64,000 bases of DNA, taken from Chroogloeocystis siderophila 5.2 s.c.1. Lineage in GTDB: Bacteria; Cyanobacteriota; Cyanobacteriia; Cyanobacteriales; Chroococcidiopsidaceae. Below, piece by piece: positions 1 to 8,265 of the stretch (its first letter is position 1; each line of letters starts with the position of its first letter). The translations under genes were made by a program, and so were the position numbers. The stretch is taken from positions 1-64,000 of the forward strand of contig NZ_MRCC01000007.1 in assembly GCF_001904655.1 (NCBI RefSeq). Reading direction: 5' to 3'. The notes under the pieces are model-generated. The model did no database searches. It was given only the letters and a program-made list of their open reading frames with translations, and was not told the origin of the DNA.

Positions 1-348
1 CGAGCTTCGTCTCCCAAAAGCTAGGTGAGTTTGACCGACTTTTGCAAGAGACCTATTGTGTCGCTGACGATTGTGGTAGCGTTCTTCTAACCAAATGGAA
101 ACTTCTTGTGGTGAGTTGAGTTGCAATGTGCGATCGCTTTCGGGATCGTAAACTCGCCACTGCATTTTGCCATCATCAATGATTTCTCGAACTTGAGGCT
201 CATTGCTAAACGCGAACAACTTGGAGAAATAACGCCCCAGGCGATTGAGCAACAAATTGAATTGACTTTGCGTGGATTTCGATGCAGGCTTTGACCGAGG
301 AACTAGCAGTTCTTGTTCTCTGTAATTGAGCCACTGTTGGTAATTCAT
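1..348 (-). CDS. Unrecognised protein, N-terminal part (runs off the window)
   Basis: An open frame of 116 codons starts at the ATG at 348-346 and continues without a stop to base 1, so the C-terminus lies outside the window. The protein begins MNYQQWLNYREQELL and contains a short region about residues 55-95 (VREIIDDGKMQWRVYDPES... VSIWLEERYH) that alternates charged and aromatic residues like a small soluble domain. No signal peptide or membrane segment is seen. I do not recognise the family. It is transcribed divergently from the LacI-type regulator, and the two perfect palindromes between them could control both genes. Codon use looks like the neighbours. Confidence 0.6.
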   Translation of the reverse strand, partial: MNYQQWLNYREQELLVPRSKPASKSTQSQFNLLLNRLGRYFSKLFAFSNEPQVREIIDDGKMQWRVYDPESDRTLQLNSPQEVSIWLEERYHNRQRHNRSLAKVGQTHLAFGRRSS

Positions 349-374
349 ACACTCTCACTAATTTACTTTGCTTT

Positions 375-433
375 CTGAATCGATTCAGATTGTTTACGTT
401 AACCATTGTAACAACTTTTCTTGATCGATCAAG
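375..433. promoter_or_regulatory. Two perfect palindromes, candidate LacI-family operators
   Basis: CTGAATCGATTCAG (375-388, extendable to a 16-bp palindrome at 374-389) and CTTGATCGATCAAG (420-433) are each perfect 14-bp palindromes sharing the centre ATCGAT. Their centres are 45 bp apart. LacI-family repressors bind palindromes with a central CpG, and both sites have one. They lie between the divergent gene at 1-348 and the regulator starting at 487, so autoregulation plus control of the neighbour is the simplest reading. Binding itself is inferred. Confidence 0.6.
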
Positions 434-486
434 TAAAAGTGTGTTTCAATTACAGGCAAAACGACGAATAGTATCTCAAAAAATGC

Positions 487-1560
487 ATGGAACACGACAA
501 AGCAAGAAAATCCATCAAACTTCAGGATATTGCTCAAGCTGTCGGAGTTTCGCGGACAACGGTATCAAATGCTTTCAATCGACCGGATCAACTTTCGCCA
601 GAACTGCGCGATAAGATTCTAGAAGCAGCCAAGGAAATGGGCTATCCAGGTCCCAACCCAATGGCGCGGATGCTGCGGACAGGGCAAACAGGTGCAATTG
701 GCTTAGTCTTTGGTGAATCGCTACCGTATGCATTCAATGACTTAGCAGCGATCGCGTTTTTAAGAGGAGTCTCAAGAGTTTGCGAACGCGTCAAAGCAAG
801 TTTGCTCATCGTACCCACACTTGAAAGCGATGCAGCACAAAAGACAATTGAGCAAGCAACAGTAGACGGGTTTATTATTTACAATCTCCCCGATGACAGC
901 GAAGCACTCGTACGCGTTTTAGACCGTCAGCTACCAGTTGTCGCCGTCGATCAGCCTTCGTTAAAAAATGTCCCTTCAGTTGGGATTGACGATCGCCAAG
1001 CTGCACGAAAAGCTGCAACACACTTGTTAAGTTTCCACCACAAGCAATTTGCCATCATGGCGATGGAGTTACGATCTGACTTGTATGTTGGCTTAGTAGA
1101 CGCTCAACGACTCGAACACTGTACGCACCAAATAACCAAGCTACGGCTGCGAGGCTACCGCGATGCGCTGGAAGAGGCAAGAATTGACTTTAGCCAAGTG
1201 CCGATTTACGAGTGTCGCAACGACGAGAATCATGCGCGGGAAGTAGCTATGACTTTGTTGCAACGCCAGCCTCGACCAACTGCCATTTTAGCGATGAGTG
1301 ATATCTTAGCTTTTGGTGCTTTGCGCACTGCACAGCAAATGAGTTTAAAAGTGCCAGAAGATTTGTCAATCGTAGGCTTTGATGATATTCCCTTAGCTTG
1401 GCAAATTCGCCCAAGACTCACAACAGTCCAGCAACCACTGGTTGAAAAAGGAGTACTAGCAGCGGAATTATTATTGAGTAAATCAGTAACGAAAACTTCC
1501 AAAGTTTTGGGAACAAGACTTGTGGTACGCGAATCGTCAGGAGTTGCACCAACTGTCTAG
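487..1560 (+). CDS. LacI-family transcriptional regulator
   Basis: 357 residues, the usual length for the family. The N-terminal helix-turn-helix and hinge are clear at about residues 10-60 (IKLQDIAQAVGVSRTTVSNA, then the hinge ending before RMLRTGQTGAIGLVFGE). A periplasmic-binding-protein-like effector domain follows from about residue 67, with the typical late motifs PTAILAMSDILAFGALR and DLSIVGFDDIPLA. Such proteins usually repress sugar or metabolite genes until an effector binds; the effector cannot be told here. An overlapping ATG at 483 is in another frame, and the ATG at 487 gives the canonical N-terminus. Two candidate operators lie 54-112 bases upstream. Confidence 0.9.
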   Translation: MEHDKARKSIKLQDIAQAVGVSRTTVSNAFNRPDQLSPELRDKILEAAKEMGYPGPNPMARMLRTGQTGAIGLVFGESLPYAFNDLAAIAFLRGVSRVCERVKASLLIVPTLESDAAQKTIEQATVDGFIIYNLPDDSEALVRVLDRQLPVVAVDQPSLKNVPSVGIDDRQAARKAATHLLSFHHKQFAIMAMELRSDLYVGLVDAQRLEHCTHQITKLRLRGYRDALEEARIDFSQVPIYECRNDENHAREVAMTLLQRQPRPTAILAMSDILAFGALRTAQQMSLKVPEDLSIVGFDDIPLAWQIRPRLTTVQQPLVEKGVLAAELLLSKSVTKTSKVLGTRLVVRESSGVAPTV

Positions 1561-1704
1561 AGAGGTCAGGGATCGGGGGTCGGAGATCAGGGAAGCATAC
1601 TTTGGAAAGCAGGATGCAGATTAATGGCTTATATATCAGCACTAAAGCGCCCCTTCACACAAATCAGTTTCTTTTTCCTTCTCTGACCTCTGATCTCTAA
1701 CTTC
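1561..1704. repeat. Inverted pair of GGTCAGAGATCAGG-type repeats
   Basis: Directly after the LacI stop a G-rich copy (1561-1592, runs of GGTCAGGGATCGGGGGTC) is followed by a C-rich copy in the opposite orientation (about 1676-1704, CTCTGACCTCTGATCTC). Together they could fold into a long hairpin in the transcript. This is one of many copies of the same short repeat family in the window. Confidence 0.65.
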
Positions 1705-1788
1705 TTTCTTCAATTGCTTGCGATGGCCATTTTCAGGGTGGTAACGTCTAGAAGCTACTTAGACTTATGGAGCCAAGCTACCTAAAAT

Positions 1789-3834
1789 ATGAAGCGATCG
1801 CTTGTTAGTCTGACTTTACTTTCAACTTTCATTACCTCTTTTCCTCCAATTGCCTTTGCGACACCACCTCGAACTCCGGATCAAACAGTGGAGTGCGAAC
1901 TATTAGTTGCTGGAGGGGGACTGGCGGGCGTGGCGACAGCATATGAAGCCTTGCTAGCCGGAAGAACTGTTTGTGTAACCGAAATTACTGATTGGGTAGG
2001 AGGACAAATTTCCGCACAAGGAACCTCCGCACTTGACGAACGTGCCACTCAACGCAGGCAGTTATTTTACTCGCGCGGTTATTTAGAGTTACGTCGGCGC
2101 ATTGAACGAAAGTACGGCAAGTTAGATCCTGGTGACTGTTGGGTAAGTGATTCTTGCTTTTTACCGCGTGATGGTCACGTTATCCTCTCAGAGATGTTGC
2201 GTGATGCTGCAAGGAAAGGTCGAGGACAGTTTAAATGGTTTCCTTCAACCGTCATTAAAGATTTACAAACAGCCCAAATGGGCGCAGAAAAACGCATTCA
2301 AAGTGCGATCGCCATTCAGCATCAACCTGCCAATGGTGCGCCAGTACTCAATACCTATCCGCTATCGCAAACAATTGCTGATGCCTATAGCTATCAAAAC
2401 TCGCGCTTGTTTACCAAAAATATTGTGCGATTTGTCCCTGCTACAAAAAGGAGTGAGGGGCGAGGGGTGAGGGGTGAGTCTGCTTCTGTTCCTAATTGGT
2501 ACGTAATTGATGCAACGGAAACGGGCGAACTGATTGCGCTAGCAGATGTTCCTTATCGCTTAGGTATCGATCCGCGTTCTCATCTCGAACCTTCTTCTTC
2601 TAGCGCGACAAACGATCCTTATTGCACGCAAGGTTTTACTTACACCTTTGCAATGGAGGCAACCCAACAGCCGCAAAGACACGTAGAACCACCATTTTAT
2701 CAACAGTATGCCAGTTATTACAGTTATGAGTTACCACGACTAGCAAGCTTTCCCTTAGTCTTTACCTACCGTCGTATTTGGAGTCCACGCCAAGGCGAAG
2801 ATATGCGCTTTGGTGGGATTTCGTTTACTGCCCCCACTCCAGGCGATATCTCGATGCAAAACTGGACTTGGGGTAATGACTACCGCCCTGGTACTGCTGC
2901 TGACAACTTAGTTTATACGCGCAACCAACTACAATCTACAGGACAGTTGCAACCTGGTGGTTGGCTGGGTGGCTTACGGGTAGAAACTTTGCGTAAAGGT
3001 GAAGAACACGCCAAAGGCTTTTTTCACTGGCTTGTTGCGGGAACGACCGATTCGCAACTTGGTCCTGGTGTGAAGGAACCGCACCCAAATAATCGCTACC
3101 TCGCAGGACTTGATTCGCCAATGGGAACAGCGCACGGATTATCTAAGTATCCTTATATGCGAGAAGGACGCCGGATTTTAGGAAGACCTACCCTAGCCTA
3201 TCCTCAAGGTTTTACTATATCAGAAATTGATATTTCTCGTCGTAACTATAGTGATAGTTACTATCGCTTGGTTTTATCACCACAAAGCTATCGTAGTCTC
3301 AAAGCTGCATTAGCGGGTTTGGAAGCTGCATCGGTGATTGCAGGAACGATTCCTCCTAGAGATGTGATGCGGCGAACGCGCTCTACGATTTATCCTGATG
3401 CTGTTGGTATCGGTCACTATGCAATTGATTTCCATCCTTGTATGCTCCAAAGCCCTGCGGAACTTCCTGGTAATATCGAGCGCCCTGGTGAACGTCTCGG
3501 TGCAGGTCAAGCATATCCTTTTCAAATTCCCCTGCGGGCAATGATTCCCCAGCAAATTGATAACTTACTCGTGTCGGGAAAAAGTATTGCTGTAAGTCAT
3601 ATTGCGGCGGCTGCCTATCGCGTACATTCTTTTGAATGGTCTGCTGGTGCTGCCGCTGGAACTACCGCTGCTTTTGCATTGGAAAGAGCGATCGCCCCCT
3701 ATCAACTCGTCGCCAGATTACCTTTCCCTGAACCGCAGCTTGAAGCTTTACAGCGCCGCCTAGCACAAAATAACAATCCTACAGCTTTCCCTGATACTTC
3801 GATTTTTAATGAAGCTTGGGAAGATTGGCAGTAA
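1789..3834 (+). CDS. Exported FAD-dependent oxidoreductase
   Basis: 681 residues. The first 25 or so form a signal peptide (MKRSLVSLTLLSTFITSFPP... AFA), placing the enzyme outside the plasma membrane. The dinucleotide-binding motif VAGGGLAGVATAYEA follows at about residue 40, and the next part (GGQISAQGTSALDE) resembles FAD_oxidored (PF12831) proteins. The C-terminal region has RAMIPQQIDNLLVSGKSI and a second flavin-contact-like stretch (AAYRVHSFEWSAGAAAG). The substrate is unknown. About ten residues near position 222-231 ([10 protein letters not shown]) are encoded by a GAGGGGTGAGG repeat and are probably an insertion. The next genes are in a decayed stretch, so it appears to stand alone. 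Confidence 0.85.
   Translation: MKRSLVSLTLLSTFITSFPPIAFATPPRTPDQTVECELLVAGGGLAGVATAYEALLAGRTVCVTEITDWVGGQISAQGTSALDERATQRRQLFYSRGYLELRRRIERKYGKLDPGDCWVSDSCFLPRDGHVILSEMLRDAARKGRGQFKWFPSTVIKDLQTAQMGAEKRIQSAIAIQHQPANGAPVLNTYPLSQTIADAYSYQNSRLFTKNIVRFVPATKRSEGRGVRGESASVPNWYVIDATETGELIALADVPYRLGIDPRSHLEPSSSSATNDPYCTQGFTYTFAMEATQQPQRHVEPPFYQQYASYYSYELPRLASFPLVFTYRRIWSPRQGEDMRFGGISFTAPTPGDISMQNWTWGNDYRPGTAADNLVYTRNQLQSTGQLQPGGWLGGLRVETLRKGEEHAKGFFHWLVAGTTDSQLGPGVKEPHPNNRYLAGLDSPMGTAHGLSKYPYMREGRRILGRPTLAYPQGFTISEIDISRRNYSDSYYRLVLSPQSYRSLKAALAGLEAASVIAGTIPPRDVMRRTRSTIYPDAVGIGHYAIDFHPCMLQSPAELPGNIERPGERLGAGQAYPFQIPLRAMIPQQIDNLLVSGKSIAVSHIAAAAYRVHSFEWSAGAAAGTTAAFALERAIAPYQLVARLPFPEPQLEALQRRLAQNNNPTAFPDTSIFNEAWEDWQ
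2450..2478. repeat. GAGGGGTGAGG repeat inside the FAD oxidoreductase gene
   Basis: Three tandem GAGTGAGGGG/GAGGGGTGAG units interrupt otherwise ordinary coding sequence and read in frame as a Gly/Arg/Glu-rich patch. Similar sequence occurs at about 15957-15979, 22091-22124 and 44434-44470. Confidence 0.7.
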
Positions 3835-4273
3835 TTTAGGGGTCAGGGGTCAGAGGTCGGGGGTCAGGTTCAAAACAGGGACAAAACTTTGCCTGTGATT
3901 ATCAGTTCAATTTGACCAACCTGAGCAGAGGCATGCAGTAACACTGGGTTGAAAGTGCCTTGTAAGCAGGTAATAGGTAAAATAAAAGGAATCATCTTTG
4001 TTAAGCCCGTTAAGCTTTGTACATTTTTCTATACTTAAGAGCAATTTGTTGAAGTTGGAACCAGAAACCCAAGCCGATTTGCCAACCGTAGAGGAACTGA
4101 AGAAAGCTAATGAAATTATTACTCGCGGATTAAGCGGGCAAAAGAAGCACAACCGCGTCCAATTGAGAATATCTAGATAGAGTTTGATACGGTTCAAGCA
4201 AAAATTGCAGATAATGCTTCAGTTTCTAAGAATAGAAAGCTTTAGTCGTACGCGATTGCATTTAATGGCTGCT
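3835..4273. other. Intergenic stretch with one repeat copy, no convincing gene
   Basis: A GGTCAGGGGTCAGAGG repeat copy occupies 3838-3868, immediately after the oxidoreductase stop. The remainder has a weak 60-codon frame (3998-4180, TTG start) whose C-terminal half looks coding-like (ADLPTVEELKKANEI), perhaps a remnant of a lost gene. No promoter or terminator can be named with confidence. Confidence 0.5.
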
Positions 4274-4708
4274 TTACTCTGGTAAGTAGTCAGCGTTTAA
4301 AGCTTCTTCAGGAGTAAACGGAGATTGTTTTGGGAAAGTCTCAGTTGGTAAACCAGTTTCAATAGCTGCTGAGATCCGCGCGTCCTTGTAGCATTGCTCA
4401 AATACTTCATCGAAGTAACGCTTGAGGCTGGGGCTATCCGCAAAATCATCCCTCAGGCGACGGCGGTGTTCAAATATAGTCAACAACCAGCTATTGCTTC
4501 GCTTCTCAGGCTGATATTTATATTTGAGCAGGTGCATGAGAATAATAATCAGATTGCTTTTAACTGCCTTTTTCTCACTCCTTCCCATGTCCTCAATTTC
4601 TTCAATCAAATGGGGAATATCCAACTCAGACAGCCTGCCATCTCGCAACAAACTGCTGGTTTTTTCCAACCACAGATAATAATCCTGCTCGTAAAGAGTT
4701 GAAGTCAT
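4274..4708 (-). CDS. DUF29 family protein
   Basis: 144 residues from the ATG at 4708. The protein matches the DUF29 family: an N-terminal YEQDYYLWLEKTSSLLRDGRL segment, then LDIPHLIEEIEDMGRSEKKAVKS, LIIILMHLLKYKYQPE and a C-terminal AISAAIETGLPTETFP. DUF29 proteins are common, often multicopy, in cyanobacteria and have no proven function; sizes of 140-160 residues are normal. The upstream frame allows extension to 4753, but MTSTLYEQDYY is the usual family start. It begins one base after the stop of the upstream 79-codon frame, so the two may once have been one operon. The surroundings look decayed. Confidence 0.85.
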   Translation of the reverse strand: MTSTLYEQDYYLWLEKTSSLLRDGRLSELDIPHLIEEIEDMGRSEKKAVKSNLIIILMHLLKYKYQPEKRSNSWLLTIFEHRRRLRDDFADSPSLKRYFDEVFEQCYKDARISAAIETGLPTETFPKQSPFTPEEALNADYLPE

Positions 4709-4709
4709 G

Positions 4710-5159
4710 TTATTGGTCTTGCGCGATTCCATAACGCTTTTCAATATGTGCAAGGTATTCCAACTTAGTCGGCGTCAGCACTACAGGTCGTTCTAGCAGA
4801 TTGAGGATTTCTACTTCTTCAAAAGGATCTAAATTGCGCTGCCGCAGACAAGAAACGCGATTGGGCAAAGCCCACGCTGCGCGAACACATACTTTCTTTA
4901 ATTGTGGCTCTTTTTCTAAGGGTAAGGGGATAAGTTGCTGATATTTCAAGGTCTACTTCTGCATGATCATCGGATCTACATCGCGCAGCCATACCTCGAT
5001 AGTGTATGCTGTAACGGCAGCAGTCCGTCCCCAACGACCATTGATTTTATTATCATTAGGCACGTAAATCTCTACCAATCTGCCTTCGGCTAGCTGTAGA
5101 TGTTGGGCAATAGCAGGTTTTAGTTTCTCAACCGCGACTAGCTCTTTGAGTGAATTATG
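4710..5159 (-). pseudogene. Broken reading frame upstream of the DUF29 gene
   Basis: On the minus strand a frame is open from 5159 to an in-frame TAG at 4955-4953, then continues in the same frame to a TAA at 4712-4710. The first part reads SLKELVAVEKLKPAIAQHL, then YVPNDNKINGRWGRTAAV and EVWLRDVDPMIMQK, and has no ATG start because a TAA lies directly upstream. The second part (KYQQLIPLPLEKEPQLKKV ... EYLAHIEKRYGIAQDQ) could only start at a TTG right after the TAG. I do not recognise the family. The simplest reading is a truncated gene with a nonsense mutation; two tiny coupled genes are an alternative. Confidence 0.45.
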
Positions 5160-5319
5160 TTATTATTTACTTTATTATGGAAATCTATATAGTTGGGAGG
5201 AAAGCTTTAGATTTCTACTATTTAAATACTTATACTACAACTACAACGCATTCTCCTCTAAATTTTAGTTAAACTAGGTACTTAAAATGTACTTCTTTGA
5301 AAATACATTCAGCTAGCTT

Positions 5320-5646
5320 ATGACTATGAGATTTGCAACAGGTGTTTACGCGATGGCAGCCTCACCAACAGTAGCTCCTGAGAAATCGAGTCAAGTTACG
5401 CCAAAGTTGTATCCTAACTACAAAATCATCGTGTTGAATGATGATTTTAATACGTTTCAGCACGTAGCGGAGTGTCTTGCGAAATACATTCCTGGAATGA
5501 CAAGCGATCGCGCCTGGGAACTCACAAACCAAATCCATTACGAAGGTCAAGCGATCGTTTGGGTAGGTCCATTAGAACAAGCAGAACTTTATCACCAGCA
5601 ATTGCGACGTGCAGATTTAACAATGGCACCACTAGAGGCAGCATAA
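5320..5646 (+). CDS. clpS: ATP-dependent Clp protease adaptor ClpS
   Basis: 108 residues. The ClpS core is plain: YKIIVLNDDFNTFQHVAECL (about residues 37-56), then YIPGMTSDRAWELTNQIHYEG and AIVWVGPLEQAELYHQQL. ClpS binds the N-domain of ClpA/ClpC chaperones and delivers N-degron substrates to ClpP in the cytosol; the NDD motif and following hydrophobic residues line the N-degron pocket in known structures. The start could be 5320, 5326 or 5353 (MAASPTV); the disordered N-terminus does not decide it. Cyanobacteria can carry two ClpS forms, and I cannot tell which this is. Five bases separate it from the DUF2103 gene. Confidence 0.93.
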   Translation: MTMRFATGVYAMAASPTVAPEKSSQVTPKLYPNYKIIVLNDDFNTFQHVAECLAKYIPGMTSDRAWELTNQIHYEGQAIVWVGPLEQAELYHQQLRRADLTMAPLEAA

Positions 5647-5650
5647 TTTA

Positions 5651-5944
5651 ATGAATAATCCCGCTAGTGGCAGATTGGTATTAAACCACTCCACGCATAT
5701 TCCTGGTTTAATTCCTGTTTTAGACCGCCTCACCAAAGTTGAAGGTATACAAACCATTACTCCAGGAGTTATTGGGCGGGTCAAAGGTCACATTCCCCGA
5801 ATGCAACTGCGAGTCTCTGTCCCCATTCGGGGAGGATTTAAAATCATTGTTCGCCAAGGTAAAACTGTACAAGAAGTATTTATCCTGACTACATTGAGCC
5901 AGGATAAGCTTGAGGATGTGATCGCGATCGCTTTAACTAAATAA
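5651..5944 (+). CDS. DUF2103 family protein
   Basis: 97 residues. The sequence NHSTHIPGLIPVLDRL, then TITPGVIGRVKGHIPRMQLRVSVPIRGG and GFKIIVRQGKTVQEVF, matches the DUF2103 family of small, probably metal-binding or nucleic-acid-binding cyanobacterial proteins. The many basic residues around 43-70 fit the latter, but this is a guess. It starts five bases after clpS, so the two are almost certainly cotranscribed. No signal peptide or membrane segment. Confidence 0.8.
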   Translation: MNNPASGRLVLNHSTHIPGLIPVLDRLTKVEGIQTITPGVIGRVKGHIPRMQLRVSVPIRGGFKIIVRQGKTVQEVFILTTLSQDKLEDVIAIALTK

Positions 5945-5983
5945 GTTTATTATTGGTATTAAACAAGTTTTGTTGTGAAATAG

Positions 5984-6307
5984 CTATTCTTCGACTTGTC
6001 TGACTGCGACTCGATGCAATGGCAAACAAATAATGCAAGCAAACGTTAGAAAATAAGACAACGCTGCGGTTAATTTGACACTAAGCGTTGAAATTTCCCA
6101 ATCTGGAAGAATCAGCTTTTGTGCAACACAAGCAATACAATATACCAGCCAGTAAGCAAAGCTCATTCTAAACAAAATGAGTTCAGTTTCTTCTAACTCT
6201 TCGACTTGTGCTTGATTTTTTTTAGCTAGCAAGACTAAACCAACAACACTAGCCAAGAAAGAAAGCGATAGGATGACATCGTGCCAAACAGAGTGGAGTA
6301 TTTGCAT
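5984..6307 (-). CDS. Small four-helix membrane protein, unknown
   Basis: 107 residues with four likely membrane segments: about 8-27 (VILSLSFLASVVGLVLLAKK), 47-64, 78-98 and a weaker helix between. The loop between the first two is acidic (QVEELEETE). I do not recognise the family, and no catalytic motif is visible. It faces the clpS pair convergently and stands alone. Codon use and length argue that it is real, but annotation beyond integral membrane protein is not supported. Confidence 0.6.
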   Translation of the reverse strand: MQILHSVWHDVILSLSFLASVVGLVLLAKKNQAQVEELEETELILFRMSFAYWLVYCIACVAQKLILPDWEISTLSVKLTAALSYFLTFACIICLPLHRVAVRQVEE

Positions 6308-6417
6308 ATAGTTGTATATTAATAATCCAATCGCAAATCAGTCTAAAGGATTAGTGTCTTGGTATACAAAAATAGTTACAAACCTCAATATTATGAACGA
6401 GTGTTAAGAGCCTTGCG

Positions 6418-6909
6418 CTAACAATCTGATTGTGTTTCACACGCACCGATACTAACCCAGCTACTTGAACCATCTGGAGAGTGTTCTTTTTTCCAGATTG
6501 GGGCGTTGTGCTTGAGGGTATCAATCGCATAGCGACAAGCTTCAAATGCTTCCGACCGATGCGGACAACCAATCGCCACAAGTACGCTAATTTCACCAAC
6601 GTGTAAGCGTCCAACGCGGTGATGAATCACGACTCGATTGACATCAGACCAAGTTTTACGAATTTCAGCAGCAATTTGGCGGAATACTTGCATCGCCATC
6701 GGTTCGTAGGCTTGATACTCTAAAGATACGACTGGCTTACCGTCGGTTTGATTGCGCACCATCCCACTCATGACAACGATCGCCCCATTCGCGGCGTCAT
6801 CTGCAAGCGCATAAACTTCTGCAAGTGATAAAGGCGCGAAGGTAATTGCAAAGCTATCTTCAGCTTGCTGAGGAATCGGGGCGGTAAAAGATGAAGTCAA
6901 TTGATTCAT
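6418..6909 (-). CDS. moaE: Molybdopterin synthase catalytic subunit MoaE
   Basis: 163 residues. Family landmarks are in order: ANGAIVVMSGMVRNQTDGKPV (sheet and conserved G-x-V-R), LEYQAYEPMAMQVF, VVIHHRVGRLHVGEISVLVA, HRSEAFEACRYAIDTLK and APIWKKE, whose lysines form the active site. MoaE with MoaD inserts the dithiolene sulfurs into cyclic pyranopterin monophosphate to give molybdopterin in the cytosol. The N-terminal 25 residues are a nonconserved extension. No other molybdenum cofactor gene is nearby. The C-terminal GACETQSDC tail is unremarkable. Confidence 0.95.
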   Translation of the reverse strand: MNQLTSSFTAPIPQQAEDSFAITFAPLSLAEVYALADDAANGAIVVMSGMVRNQTDGKPVVSLEYQAYEPMAMQVFRQIAAEIRKTWSDVNRVVIHHRVGRLHVGEISVLVAIGCPHRSEAFEACRYAIDTLKHNAPIWKKEHSPDGSSSWVSIGACETQSDC

Positions 6910-7052
6910 TATTCATCGCGATTAAGCTTATTCACAAATTATTACAAATCGCGCCGAATCCTGGACAATTAACCTCGCCCCTAGCTTCCAACCTCATTTA
7001 TCGTCACAATAATCAAAGTGTTGATTTGGAATAGAGGCTTTAGCAGACTTTT

Positions 7053-7622
7053 ATGACCTCAAAAGAAAGTAACTCTCCAGAATCTTTTTGGTTGCGAGTA
7101 TGGCACAACCAGAAGGAAAACTTGATTTTAATTCTGATTGCCTTAGTTTTAGCATTCTTGATCAGAACGTTTGTGGCGGAACCGCGCTACATTCCTTCCG
7201 ATTCAATGCTACCGACGTTACACATGGGCGATCGCTTAGTTGTCGAAAAAGTCTCTTACTGGCTGCATCCGCCAATGACCGGCGATATTATCGTTTTTGA
7301 ACCGCCGCCAAAACTACAAACGATGGGTTATGCCAAAGACCAAGCGTTTATTAAGCGCGTGATTGGTAAACCTGGCGATATCGTAGCTGTCGCGAATGGC
7401 AAGGTCTATCTCAATAATCAGCCATTAACTGAAGATTATATTGCTGAGCCTCCTAAGTATCAATGGGGACCCCAGCAGGTGGCGGAAAACGAGTTTTTTG
7501 TGATGGGAGACAACCGTAACGATAGTAATGATTCTCACGTTTGGGGCTTTTTACCACGCGAAAATATCATCGGACACGCTTGTTTTCGATTTTGGCCTTT
7601 GAAGCGTAGTGGATTTGTGTAA
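7053..7622 (+). CDS. lepB: Signal peptidase I
   Basis: 189 residues. One membrane anchor lies at about 23-40 (LILILIALVLAFLIRTF). The catalytic serine is in PSDSMLPTL (Ser51) and the general-base lysine in FIKRVIGKPGD (Lys101); the conserved GDNRNDSNDSHVWG box is near 152-165. The enzyme removes signal peptides from exported proteins at the outer face of the plasma or thylakoid membrane. The length fits the compact cyanobacterial type. It is transcribed alone, convergent with the HhH gene downstream. Confidence 0.96.
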   Translation: MTSKESNSPESFWLRVWHNQKENLILILIALVLAFLIRTFVAEPRYIPSDSMLPTLHMGDRLVVEKVSYWLHPPMTGDIIVFEPPPKLQTMGYAKDQAFIKRVIGKPGDIVAVANGKVYLNNQPLTEDYIAEPPKYQWGPQQVAENEFFVMGDNRNDSNDSHVWGFLPRENIIGHACFRFWPLKRSGFV

Positions 7623-7708
7623 GTTATAGCAGAGGTTAGGTTAAGCTCTAGTTTGAGAAATAATGATGAGCTTCTATAACGTCCTAACTCTGTCAACTAG
7701 GATTATTA

Positions 7709-8227
7709 TCAAAAACACAGATAATGCATTAACTTGCTAATTGTGACTCCAGCTAATGACAAACGCCGTTGCAGGTCTACAAGATTGCGGTATGGTCCTG
7801 AGGATGTGCGATTTTGTACTATAGCTGCTGCTAGTGTCCGATCAATAACTGGAATTTGTGCGAGCATTTCAACTGTAGCTGTATTGGGGTTGACTAGCGA
7901 TTGTAGATAGCGTTCTTCGTCGTAGTAGCAAAACTTCAGCACAACTTCCAAAGGCTTCAGTCGTTGCAACGGCATATTCAATGCGGCTGCAATATCTTCG
8001 ATACAGTAAAATTGAACGCCACTGCGACGTAATTCTACGAGCGATCGCGCTTGATGAATAGAGATTCCTGGTAGTCTTAACCAATCATCAACACTCGCTT
8101 GATTGACATCGATGCGGATACCTAACGCAGCGGCGATCGCAATCTCAGCTAGCGACTCCATGCGGTAGTATGGGTCATTGAGGAGCTTGGTGCGGATTGT
8201 CTGAGACTGCAACCAGTTCTGAAGCAT
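7709..8227 (-). CDS. ComEA-like helix-hairpin-helix protein
   Basis: 172 residues with two helix-hairpin-helix regions: IDVNQASVDDWLRLPGISIHQARSLV at about 38-63 and VNPNTATVEMLAQIPVIDRTLAAAIV at about 112-137, the second followed by GPYRNLVDLQRRL. Such motifs bind the DNA backbone without sequence preference and occur in ComEA uptake proteins and repair proteins. No clear signal peptide is present, so it is not a typical ComEA, and a cytosolic DNA-binding role is as likely. It lies 38 bases downstream of the TM2 gene on the same strand, probably as one operon. Confidence 0.75.
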   Translation of the reverse strand: MLQNWLQSQTIRTKLLNDPYYRMESLAEIAIAAALGIRIDVNQASVDDWLRLPGISIHQARSLVELRRSGVQFYCIEDIAAALNMPLQRLKPLEVVLKFCYYDEERYLQSLVNPNTATVEMLAQIPVIDRTLAAAIVQNRTSSGPYRNLVDLQRRLSLAGVTISKLMHYLCF

Positions 8228-8265
8228 GGTGGAGTCAGGGTTTTATTTGTGAAGCCTATCTCTAT

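Noticed and set aside
390-614. 74-codon frame beginning before the LacI gene
   Set aside because: It overlaps the LacI start in another frame and crosses an operator palindrome; the LacI frame is clearly the real one.
3998-4180. 60-codon frame on plus strand
   Set aside because: TTG start, no ribosome binding site, no recognisable family. Kept only as a possible remnant in the intergenic note.
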